NCBI GenBank assembly: GCA_016710285.1 | Contig: JADJXR010000001.1 | Location: forward strand, 2,356,001 to 2,420,000 | Reading direction: 5' to 3' | Length of the DNA: 64,000 bases | Source of the DNA: Chlorobiota bacterium | Lineage (GTDB): Bacteria; Bacteroidota; Ignavibacteria; OLB7 | The notes under the pieces: generated by a model | Told to the model about the DNA's origin: nothing | What the model saw: the letters and a program-made list of their open reading frames with translations, nothing else | The model's database searches: none | Shown: in pieces, positions 53,955-61,547 of the stretch | Layout of the letters: every line of letters starts with the position of its first letter | Numbering within the stretch: position 1 is the stretch's first letter | Translations under genes and position numbers: made by a program

Positions 53955-55268
53955 ATGATTATTGACGACAACGTTGAAACCAACGATCTTGAACTTCTTA
54001 CCGAACCCGCCAGCCGTGTCTCGGCAATGGCCGGTGCGCTGATTGGGTCGGAAATCTTGAAGATCGCTTCCGATATCCGCTCGCTGGTGGCGGCGGGCCA
54101 CTCGGTGTGCAACCTTACGGTTGGGGATTTCAGCCCGGCGCAGTTCCGCATCCCGATGATGCTGGAGGACGCTATCGTGGAAAGCATCCGCGCTGGCGAA
54201 ACGAACTACCCGCCATCGGATGGCGTTGCCCCGCTGCGGCGTGCCGTGGTGGAGTTCTACCAACGCCGGCTTGGGCTAACCTATCCGGTTGAGTCGGTGC
54301 TGGTGACCGGCGGCTCGCGCCCGGGAATTTACGCCACCTACCGCGCCGTGGTGGATGCTGGCGACCGGGTGGTGTATCCGGTCCCAACGTGGAACAACAA
54401 CCATTACTGCCACCTTGTTGGCGCGGTTGGGGTTCCGGTTGCTTGCGGCAGTGCCGACAACTTTTTGCCAACCGGCCAGCGGCTTCGCGAATCGTTGCGC
54501 GGCGCGCGATTGCTTGCCTTGAACTCACCACTGAACCCAACGGGAACGGCGTTCACCCCCCAGCAGCTTGCCGAGGTTTGCGATGCTGTGCTGGAAGAAA
54601 ACGCCCGCCGCTCGCCGCAGGAGCGCCCGCTGTACTTGATGTACGACCAAGTTTATTGGATGCTGACGTTCGGGGAAGTCCTCCATGTGAACCCTGTGGC
54701 GCTGCGGCCAGCGATGCAGCCCTACACCATCTTTGTTGATGGAATCTCCAAAGCCTTTGCCGCAACCGGGGTGCGGGTTGGGTGGACCGTTGGGCCGGAA
54801 GATATCACCCATCGCATGGCCAGTTTTATTGGGCACGTTGGCGCGTGGGCACCCCGCGCCGAGCAGCTTGCAACGGCAAAACTGCTGGCCGACGATGCCG
54901 CAATGGATCAGTTCCACGCCACCATGCGGCATGGGGTGGAGGGCCGTTTGCGGGCGTTGTACGATGGCATGGAGTTGCTCCGCAGCAGCGGGCTGCCGGT
55001 GGAAACCATCGCGCCGATGGGGGCGATTTACCTTAGCGTCCGCTTCCCAGTCAACGGAATGCAAACGCCCGACGGGGCAACGCTTGCCACCAACGAACAG
55101 ATCCGCCACTACTTGCTGCAGGCATCGGGAATCGCCATTGTCCCGTTCCAAGCCTTTGGAATGACGGAGGAGAGCGGGTGGTTCCGGCTGTCGGTCGGGG
55201 CGGTTTCGTTGGATGATATCGCGGCAATGCTTCCGCGATTACGCCAAGCATTGGCAGGGCTCCGGTAG
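53955..55268 (+). CDS. PLP-dependent class I/II aminotransferase
   Basis: A 437-residue fold type I aminotransferase. ATG 53955 is chosen over the frame-open 53892 because GAAGGTG lies 6 bp upstream. Recognisable features are the N-terminal NLTVGDFSPAQFRIP and NYPPSDGVAPLRRAV, cofactor-loop VTGGSRPGIYATYR, NSPLNPTGTAFTPQQL, YDQVYWMLTF, the PLP lysine in FVDGISKAFAATGVRVGW and the C-terminal arginine in WFRLSVGA. The family uses aspartate, aromatic or related amino acids; substrate preference cannot be read here. It is followed 70 bp later by a cytosolic histidine kinase, a pairing with no obvious metabolic meaning. Confidence 0.9.
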   Translation: MIIDDNVETNDLELLTEPASRVSAMAGALIGSEILKIASDIRSLVAAGHSVCNLTVGDFSPAQFRIPMMLEDAIVESIRAGETNYPPSDGVAPLRRAVVEFYQRRLGLTYPVESVLVTGGSRPGIYATYRAVVDAGDRVVYPVPTWNNNHYCHLVGAVGVPVACGSADNFLPTGQRLRESLRGARLLALNSPLNPTGTAFTPQQLAEVCDAVLEENARRSPQERPLYLMYDQVYWMLTFGEVLHVNPVALRPAMQPYTIFVDGISKAFAATGVRVGWTVGPEDITHRMASFIGHVGAWAPRAEQLATAKLLADDAAMDQFHATMRHGVEGRLRALYDGMELLRSSGLPVETIAPMGAIYLSVRFPVNGMQTPDGATLATNEQIRHYLLQASGIAIVPFQAFGMTEESGWFRLSVGAVSLDDIAAMLPRLRQALAGLR

Positions 55269-55338
55269 CGGCAAAGAAGGGAAGGGGAGATTGCAACCAG
55301 CACCAGCGATGAAATAAATCCCGCCAGAATATCATCCA

Positions 55339-57345
55339 ATGCCAACAGCACAGCACGCAGATCTGGATGAACAGATCAAGAACATCAACGCCCAGCTGCG
55401 CGCCGGGGGGGCGGATATTCTTGCGGCAATCGAGGAAGCATGGGGGGCGGCATTGCGGGCCGATTACCGCCCGGGAATGGCGCAGTTGCGGTGGCTTCAT
55501 GCTTGCTACCATTTCATGCGAGCCAACTATGCCGACGCGCTTCGCCTTGCCGAGGAATCGCGCCAGCTGTTCCGCACCGTGGACCGCCCCATTGAGCTTG
55601 CCCGCTGCCTGAACACCATTGCCAGCTGCCACCTTAGCCTGGGCGACCCGGCGCGTGCGTTGCAGTTTTTTCTGGAATCGCGCGAGCTTACCACGCGCCG
55701 CCGCGAAGCCAACCCTACCCTTGCCGACTCGTTGCTGTCATCGCTTCTGAACAACATTGCGCTGGTGTATGATTCGTTGGGGGATGTTGAGAAAGCGTTG
55801 GAGTTGTTCCGTGAAAATCTGGAGCGGAAACGGGAGGCGGGGGACCGCGCCGGGATGCTGTTCGCGCTGAACAACATTGGCCTGCTGTACTTCCAACTTG
55901 GCGATTACGACAACGCCCACCGCTACCATCACCAGGCGTTAGAGCTTGCCGAGCAAACCCAGCATCGCGGGGCGATTGCCGACACCCTGAACAACCTTGC
56001 CAACTGCTTGAAGGATGGAACCGAGAAGTACGAGGAAGCATTGCTGAACTACCAGCAAGCGTTGGCGATCTACCAAGAAGTTGGCGACCAGCGGGGGGTG
56101 GCCGCTGCCACCATCAACATCGGCGACGTGATGGCACTGCTGGGCCGCAACGCCGAGGCCGCCGCGCAATGGGAACGTGGATTGGCCATGACCACCGATC
56201 CCCACCTTGCCGACTATCACGTTGCCGCGCTGATGTCGCTGGCGGGATACCAGCGCGATGAGTGTGGGGCACATGAAACGGCGATTGAGCTTCTGCAAAC
56301 AGCACTTGCCCACCCCGCCGTGGACCGCGACCAAACGCGCCGCGCCGATATCCACCGCGAGCTGGCCCAGGCGTACCGGCTTGCCGAAAATTTCCAGGAG
56401 GCATTCCATCACTTGTCGGAGCATCACACGCTGAAGGACAAGGCCGCAAACGAGCGGAGCACCTTGCGAATCAGAGCGATGATGCTACAGTTCGACGTTG
56501 AGCACGCGCAGAAGGAGGCGGAAATCGCTTACCTGCGGAATGTTGAGCTGGCCCAGGCCAACGCCGAGCTTCAGCAAGCCAACCACCGGCTGGTGGCATT
56601 GAACCATGAGAAGAATGAGTTCCTGGGGATCACCGCCCACGATCTGAAAAATCCGATTGCGGCAATCAGGGGGTTTGCGGGGCTGCTGCGGGACCGGAAA
56701 ATGGCGAACGACCCAAGCCTTGTCACCGAGCTTGCCACCGACATCCTGCAGACTGCCGACCGGATGTTCGAGACCATCACGAACTTGCTGGATATCAATC
56801 GCTTGGAAGAAGGGAGCGTGCAGATAGGGATAACCGCCGTTGATGTGGCCGCAACGATTGACCGCGTCACGCGCCCGTATCTGGAACATGCTGCCCAGAA
56901 AGGGCAAACCTTGCGTGTGGAGCCGCACGAAGGCGCGGTGCGGGTGATGGCCGACCCCAATTTGCTGGCCCAAGCCCTGGATAACCTTGTCTCCAACGCC
57001 GTGAAATTTTCCCCCCGTGGAAAACAGATTACCGTGCGGGTGGTGGTGCTGGGTGGCAAAACCCGAATTGAGGTCCAAGACCAAGGCCCAGGGCTGACCG
57101 CCAAGGACCGCGAACGGTTGTTTGGAAAGTTTGCGCGGCTGTCGGCACGCCCCACCGGAGGGGAACACTCCACCGGGCTGGGGCTGTTCATCGTCCAGCG
57201 GCTGATGAAGCTGATGGGGGGGAGCGTCTGGTGCCAGTCGGAGCCGGGGAACGGCGCGCTGTTCGTGCTGGAGTTCCCCGCAGCCGCAGCCGCCCACGAC
57301 TTCAACTTCACCGACCGGCAAGGGCCGCTCACGTTGCTGGGATAA
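55339..57345 (+). CDS. Cytosolic TPR sensor histidine kinase
   Basis: A 668-residue kinase with no signal peptide or membrane segment. Residues about 45-375 are tetratricopeptide repeats (SSLLNNIALVYDSLGDVEKA, LFALNNIGLLYFQLGDYDNA, ADTLNNLANCLKDG). A coiled coil (about 385-425) leads to HisKA with phospho-acceptor His434 (LGITAHDLKNPIAAI), then the N box ALDNLVSNAVKFSPRG, G1 VQDQGPGLT and G2 STGLGLFIVQRLMKLMGG. Bacteroidota TPR kinases commonly respond to cytosolic or protein-protein signals. No response regulator is adjacent, so its partner is unknown. Confidence 0.9.
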   Translation: MPTAQHADLDEQIKNINAQLRAGGADILAAIEEAWGAALRADYRPGMAQLRWLHACYHFMRANYADALRLAEESRQLFRTVDRPIELARCLNTIASCHLSLGDPARALQFFLESRELTTRRREANPTLADSLLSSLLNNIALVYDSLGDVEKALELFRENLERKREAGDRAGMLFALNNIGLLYFQLGDYDNAHRYHHQALELAEQTQHRGAIADTLNNLANCLKDGTEKYEEALLNYQQALAIYQEVGDQRGVAAATINIGDVMALLGRNAEAAAQWERGLAMTTDPHLADYHVAALMSLAGYQRDECGAHETAIELLQTALAHPAVDRDQTRRADIHRELAQAYRLAENFQEAFHHLSEHHTLKDKAANERSTLRIRAMMLQFDVEHAQKEAEIAYLRNVELAQANAELQQANHRLVALNHEKNEFLGITAHDLKNPIAAIRGFAGLLRDRKMANDPSLVTELATDILQTADRMFETITNLLDINRLEEGSVQIGITAVDVAATIDRVTRPYLEHAAQKGQTLRVEPHEGAVRVMADPNLLAQALDNLVSNAVKFSPRGKQITVRVVVLGGKTRIEVQDQGPGLTAKDRERLFGKFARLSARPTGGEHSTGLGLFIVQRLMKLMGGSVWCQSEPGNGALFVLEFPAAAAAHDFNFTDRQGPLTLLG

Positions 57346-57369
57346 AGGAGGGATCAAAGCAGAAAAAAA

Positions 57370-57414
57370 CGCCGAAGCGTCCGTTCCTTTTTTTTAGAGG
57401 TGGACGCTTCGGCG
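57370..57414 (+). terminator. Terminator after the TPR kinase gene
   Basis: A 13-bp stem CGCCGAAGCGTCC / GGACGCTTCGGCG with a 19-nt T-rich loop lies 24 bp after the stop codon. A run of seven A precedes it and GTTTGT follows, so it may work in both directions. Confidence 0.7.
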
Positions 57415-57785
57415 GTTTGTCATCGTATCGGTGGCAGCAAAGGCTTGCTGTACCCCGTCGCCTGTTGTTGCTGCCCTGCTGGTCATCGGTTTCCTCCGCC
57501 CGGATGCCGCGTGCGGCAAGGTGGTGTGGGCGGCCTGCTCATCGTGATGTTGTGGTGTGGCTCTCTCTCTTTAGCACACACGTTCTCTCTCTTTGGCACT
57601 CTCTCTCAGTGGTCTCTCCTTTCCCTCTCTATCAATCTTGCTGTTCCTCCGCCCGCAGATTTTTTTCCTCTCTCTCTCTCTCATGTTTTCTGCGGGCGGC
57701 CTGTTCATCATGGTTCATCGGTGCGTTGCCTTTTCACCCTATCTCATTCACGCTATCTCAGCTGGGTGTTCTTTGGGCTGGAGCG
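57415..57785. other. CT-rich low-complexity spacer, no gene
   Basis: Between convergent genes. From about 57555 to 57690 the plus strand is strongly pyrimidine-biased with CT dinucleotide runs (the longest near 57667-57683). The open frames here are low-complexity (SLSLSH-type) with no signal of coding. A short GCCCGCAGA / TCTGCGGGC inverted repeat flanks the longest CT run (about 57651-57699). Confidence 0.6.
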
Positions 57786-58319
57786 TTAGATTTTTTTGCT
57801 GGTCGCCAGATCGTACTGCACTTGAACTGTCATTGAGGTGGCCGGCTGCGCCAGGCGATAGAGTACCGGGGAAGATTTGTCAATGCGCTTGGTGAACCTT
57901 ATCGGCTCGTATTGGCGCTTGCCGGTGGCCTGGCCGCTGGCAGCATCACGCGGGGTCTTCACGGCGTTGCTGGTTGTGCCCGATGCCTCCAGCACGTGGG
58001 GCACCACAAAAGTTTTGCGGGATTCGGCGGTCCCGTCGCCATCTGCGTCGGCGGTTTGCACGTTAATCGTCACTTGCCCCGAACCCTCCACCGGCGCGCC
58101 GTTCCGCTGCTTGACGGTGAACTTGTAGTTTCCGGCGGGTAAGTCTTGCAAGGTGATCGCCGCGCTGTTCCCCTCAATCGGTATTGTCTGCTTCCCTTTC
58201 GCCCCCTCGATCTCCAGGAAGTAATCGCTGGCGGCGAAGGCGGTTGTGTGGGCGATAAAGCCAAGGGCCAGTGCAAGCGTTGCTGCGAACAGTGTGCGGA
58301 AGTTGCGTGGTGTCTTCAT
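57786..58319 (-). CDS. Small secreted protein of unknown function
   Basis: A 177-residue protein with signal peptide (FAATLALALGFIAHTTAFAA). The mature part starts as a carboxypeptidase-regulatory-like or transthyretin-like strand pattern (AITLQDLPAGNYKFTVKQRN), then has an acidic DADGDG loop that could bind calcium, and a basic C-terminus. AGGAA lies 10 bp before the ATG. Its 5' leader is C/A-rich on the coding strand. It converges with the TPR kinase gene. No family assigned. Confidence 0.75.
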   Translation of the reverse strand: MKTPRNFRTLFAATLALALGFIAHTTAFAASDYFLEIEGAKGKQTIPIEGNSAAITLQDLPAGNYKFTVKQRNGAPVEGSGQVTINVQTADADGDGTAESRKTFVVPHVLEASGTTSNAVKTPRDAASGQATGKRQYEPIRFTKRIDKSSPVLYRLAQPATSMTVQVQYDLATSKKI

Positions 58320-58496
58320 GGTCGTGTGTTCCTGTTGGTTTGGTATTGGTTTGTTGGTCTGTTTGCTGTTGCAAGAGAATCAGGCGTCTGTTCTGTTGAT
58401 TGCCGTTGGCGTTTGTGTTTCTGTTTGCCGTTGTTCAATCAACACTTACCAACCTATGATTCTGGCTTAAAGGGTTCTTAAAAGGGATGGGTGGAC

Positions 58497-58526
58497 AAAA
58501 AAAATCCGCCAAACAGGGTGGCGGAT
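58497..58526 (-). terminator. Orphan intrinsic terminator on the minus strand
   Basis: On the minus strand, an 8-bp stem ATCCGCCA / TGGCGGAT with a 7-nt loop is followed by a run of seven T. It is a textbook terminator, but no minus-strand gene ends here; the nearest (57786-58319) starts further downstream. It implies a short transcript from the right. Confidence 0.65.
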
Positions 58527-58527
58527 A

Positions 58528-58660
58528 GATGCCTGCGAAGGGAGGAAAGGGGCTGGGTAAAAGAAAAAATCGGCAAAATTTTTCTAAATCTGCCGCTTTA
58601 TGCTTCTGCGAAAAAAAATATCGCCCAGCCCGTTAGTTGATATTTTTTTTCTGGTGTGGA
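58528..58660 (-). ncRNA. Candidate small RNA ending at the orphan terminator
   Basis: The AT-rich segment contains a closing inverted repeat GGGCTGGG (58550) / CCCAGCCC (58624) and an internal CGGCA...TGCCG hairpin that on the minus strand is followed by six T. Together with the terminator at 58497 this suggests a structured minus-strand RNA of about 100-150 nt. No promoter was recognised and no RNA family is known to me, so this is a weak call. Confidence 0.25.
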
Positions 58661-58769
58661 TTTCGTTCGCCTTGGTGGCCGTTGGGCAGCGGGCTGGCTG
58701 GTGAGGTGAACCGCCAGTTTTACACTTCGCTATCGTGGGATGCGTAACCCTTTCGGCGATTTGTGTTCT

Positions 58770-58777
58770 TATCTTTG
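58770..58777 (+). promoter_or_regulatory. TAnnTTTG -7 element deciding the 58831 start
   Basis: TATCTTTG matches the Bacteroidota -7 consensus and lies 53 bp before ATG 58831. A transcript from here cannot include the earlier frame-open start at 58735, which supports the downstream start. Confidence 0.6.
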
Positions 58778-58830
58778 GCCAACGCTACGGTTGGTTCTTC
58801 CTTCCATATTACACTGCATCCAGGCCTTGC

Positions 58831-59763
58831 ATGAGAGTATCCGCTGCCTTGCCGCTGAATCCTCGGTTGACCCTTGCCATTGCTTGCTCCCTTTGGATTA
58901 TGCTGCCAACGCTTCTGCGTGCTGGCGGGTGGACCCAGGAGCTGGGAAAGATTTATGGGAAGATCACCTACGGAACGTCGTCCGCCAATGAAGTCTATCG
59001 GTTCGATGGTGAGCTGAAATTCCCGACCGACAACCCGCCATTCACCGTCCGCGATTATCCGCTGGCCGACCGCAGCTTGTTCCTGTATGCCGAGTATGGC
59101 CTGTTCGATGACTTGACGCTGATTGGCAATCTGGCACTCAAGCGTTCCATCATCACCACGCCGGTGGAGCGGATCGAAACGCAAGGCATTGCCGACGTTG
59201 GCCTTGCAGCCAAGTACCGATTGTGGCAGAAGGATGCCCACGTGGTGTCGGCCACGTTGGGGGTGGCAATCCCCACCGGCTACACCCGCGACCTTACGCC
59301 GCCGCTTGGTTCGGGGAATGTGAACCTTGATGTTGCCGCCAACTACGGCTATTCGTTCTGGCCTCTTCCGGCCTACGCCACCGCTTCGGCGGGCTACCGG
59401 TTGCGCCCGTCAATTTTTGTTGGCAACACCGAAACCGCCACCTACCAGGACCCCAATTACGCCGATGAATTGTTCGTGGATGCCGAAGCTGGCTACACCA
59501 TTGCCGACCTTGTGCTGGTCCATGGCGTGGCCCGATTCCTCACCTCCACCCGAATCGGCACCAACGACTTCGATATCCAACATCCCCCCGAGACTCAGCA
59601 ATATCTAAAGGTGGGGGGCGGGGCAATCATCCGGCTGCCGGAAGGCTTCGAGCTGGGCGCGGACCTGCTGGTGACACCAATGGGGAAGAAAGCCAGCAAC
59701 AGCCTTGACGTGATGATTGGCCTGGCTTGGAGCGGGAAGATTATTGGAACCACCCCCCAATAA
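58831..59763 (+). CDS. Outer-membrane beta-barrel protein
   Basis: A 310-residue protein. ATG 58831 gives a signal peptide (LTLAIACSLWIMLPTLLRA) and follows a promoter. The mature protein is all beta-barrel in pattern: short amphipathic strands with turns (YAEYGLFDDLTLIGNLALKR, ADVGLAAKYRLW, SATLGVAIPTGYTRD) and a final SNSLDVMIGLAWSGKI. It resembles the MetA-pathway/phenol-degradation transporter-like outer-membrane family, though this is a pattern judgement. It is 97 bp upstream of a sulfite-oxidase-like gene, so a transport role in the same process is possible but unproven. Confidence 0.78.
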   Translation: MRVSAALPLNPRLTLAIACSLWIMLPTLLRAGGWTQELGKIYGKITYGTSSANEVYRFDGELKFPTDNPPFTVRDYPLADRSLFLYAEYGLFDDLTLIGNLALKRSIITTPVERIETQGIADVGLAAKYRLWQKDAHVVSATLGVAIPTGYTRDLTPPLGSGNVNLDVAANYGYSFWPLPAYATASAGYRLRPSIFVGNTETATYQDPNYADELFVDAEAGYTIADLVLVHGVARFLTSTRIGTNDFDIQHPPETQQYLKVGGGAIIRLPEGFELGADLLVTPMGKKASNSLDVMIGLAWSGKIIGTTPQ

Positions 59764-59860
59764 CCAAAGCTGCGGCAGAAGCCAATGGCTGAAAGATCAC
59801 CGAAAAAAAACGGGCAACACCAAGACTTTTGTAACTGACCACTGATAGATACTTGAGACC

Positions 59861-61012
59861 ATGCTTGACCGGAGAACATTCTTAAAAATTGGCGGCGTTG
59901 GGATTGCTGGCGTTGTGCTGGTTCCGCTCCTTGATGGCTGCGAACAGCACACCGTAACGCCACTAACCGCACCTGAGTTGGTCCCATTCCTGACACCGCA
60001 AGCCCAGCTGTTTGTGCAGCATGGTGGCGAAGGAAGCATCCCCACTTGGACGATGCCCGACATCAAGCAAGAGGAGTGGAAGTTGGAGATTGGGCGGCAG
60101 TTAGGGGCAACGTTCTCCAACAACCTCACCATCACCTTTGCCGATTTGATGCAGGCAAAGGCCGACGGGGCGGAGATCACCTTCCTGAAGACGATGCAGT
60201 GCATTTTGGAAAGCCCGCTGCGGGTGTCGGCAACCGGCTACACCGGCAACGCCTACTGGACCGGAATCCCACTGAAGCACTTCCTTGATAAGGCCGGGAT
60301 TGATTACAACCTCAATCGCCGCATCCTTCTGTACGGAGCCGATAAGCCCTCCGACGGGTCGCGCCAGTTCGGCTTTATCAACAACCTGACGGTTGACCGA
60401 ATCATCAACGGCGAGTCGCAAGGGCTTTTCCCGCCAATCTTGGCCTACGCCATGAACGGCGAACCGCTCACCCGCGAACACGGCTTCCCGGTGCGGCTGA
60501 TTGTCCATGAGATGTACGGCTTCAGCAACGTGAAATGGCTGGTACGGGCCTCGGCCACACAAGCCCCGCAGGACACCGGGACCTATCAGCTGGAAGGCTA
60601 CACCGAGCGGGTGATCCAGGCCAGCAGCCGCGGCACGTCGGTCCGTGAAGGGGTTTCCATTCCCCGTGGCGAGACGGTGATTCGGGGCTTTGCAATCAGC
60701 GGCCACGCGGCGATTTCCACCGTGGAGATCAGCATTGACGGCGGCCCTTTTGCGCCGGCCACCATTACCCCGCTGGCCGAGATTCAGGACCAAGAAAGCC
60801 TTCCCCCTTCCATCCAGCAGCTATCGAAAGGAACGGCCTATCCGTACCAGGGCGTTTGGACCCCGTGGACCTTCCGGTGGGACGCGCCCGGGGGAACGCA
60901 CACCATTGCAATCCGCGCCACCGATGCCGCCGGCAACACCCAGCCGGACCCCGACGACAGCATCAGCGATGGCCAAAACGGTGTGGTGAAGTATAAAGTG
61001 ACCGTCAGCTAA
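59861..61012 (+). CDS. Sulfite-oxidase-like molybdopterin oxidoreductase
   Basis: A 383-residue exported molybdoenzyme. The N-terminus has a twin-arginine signal (DRRTFLKIGGVGIAGVVLVP), expected for a cofactor loaded in the cytoplasm. The molybdopterin domain has Cys114 (LKTMQCILESP) as probable Mo ligand, then GNAYWTGIPLKHFLDKAGI and HGFPVRLIVHEMYGFSNVKW. The C-terminal Ig-like dimerisation domain (about 265-383) has VEISIDGGPFAPA and WDAPGGTHTIAIRATDAAGN. The canonical sulfite-oxidase CAGNRR is replaced by CILESP, so sulfite as substrate is uncertain. The next gene is a c-type cytochrome, a likely electron acceptor, as in SorAB/SoxCD-type pairs. Confidence 0.88.
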   Translation: MLDRRTFLKIGGVGIAGVVLVPLLDGCEQHTVTPLTAPELVPFLTPQAQLFVQHGGEGSIPTWTMPDIKQEEWKLEIGRQLGATFSNNLTITFADLMQAKADGAEITFLKTMQCILESPLRVSATGYTGNAYWTGIPLKHFLDKAGIDYNLNRRILLYGADKPSDGSRQFGFINNLTVDRIINGESQGLFPPILAYAMNGEPLTREHGFPVRLIVHEMYGFSNVKWLVRASATQAPQDTGTYQLEGYTERVIQASSRGTSVREGVSIPRGETVIRGFAISGHAAISTVEISIDGGPFAPATITPLAEIQDQESLPPSIQQLSKGTAYPYQGVWTPWTFRWDAPGGTHTIAIRATDAAGNTQPDPDDSISDGQNGVVKYKVTVS

Positions 61013-61076
61013 ACAACGGCCGCCCGGCGGCTCCACACATCCGCGATACCCGATACTCAGCTATTCAACAGTTCCC

Positions 61077-61427
61077 ATGATTCAATCATTCTGGAAAACA
61101 ATCGCCTTCGCGCTGCTCCTTCTTGCCGTTGGTTGCGACGCGCTGGACCCCGCGCCGGAAGCCACCATCACCAAAGTTGGGGGCGATCCGCCGCTGGAGC
61201 AAACGGGCAAAGCGTTGTACGAACGCAACTGCGCCAACTGCCACGGGCTGGATGGAATCTCCGTCTCCCCAGATGTCACCCAGATGAAAGGGTGGACCAG
61301 CACCTCCACCGGCACGTTCGGGAAACTTGACACGACCATGACCCAAGGCCCCAGCGGAATGCCACGGTTCGACACGCTGGACACCGAAGCGCGAATGAAA
61401 ATTTATGAGCACATGAAAACCTTGTAG
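61077..61427 (+). CDS. c-type cytochrome lipoprotein
   Basis: A 116-residue monohaem cytochrome. The hydrophobic leader ends in LLAVGCD, so Cys20 may be lipidated. CANCH (Cys52, Cys55, His56) is the haem site and Met95 in GPSGMPRF is the likely sixth ligand. It starts 64 bp after the molybdoenzyme and ends just before a terminator, so the two make an electron-transfer pair in the periplasm. It probably passes electrons to a terminal oxidase encoded elsewhere. Confidence 0.88.
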   Translation: MIQSFWKTIAFALLLLAVGCDALDPAPEATITKVGGDPPLEQTGKALYERNCANCHGLDGISVSPDVTQMKGWTSTSTGTFGKLDTTMTQGPSGMPRFDTLDTEARMKIYEHMKTL

Positions 61428-61450
61428 CCAACGCCAATCACGCGTAGCAA

Positions 61451-61491
61451 GCTGGCACAAGTGGGGAACTTGTGCCAGCATTGTTTTCCCC
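61451..61491 (+). terminator. Terminator of the molybdoenzyme-cytochrome operon
   Basis: A perfect 11-bp stem GCTGGCACAAG / CTTGTGCCAGC with a 7-nt loop is followed by ATTGTTTTCCCC, 24 bp after the cytochrome stop codon. The GTG codon at 61461, which opens the next frame, is in this structure and is therefore an unlikely translation start. Confidence 0.85.
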
Positions 61492-61547
61492 CTTCGCACC
61501 ACTATTTTTCGCCGCAATCGTTCTTCCATTTTAGCTGCCGAACCGCT

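Noticed and set aside
57231..57895. Plus-strand frames rich in Ser/Leu in the CT tract
   Set aside because: Low-complexity translation of CT repeats. No start signals; they overlap the terminator and the end of the minus-strand gene.
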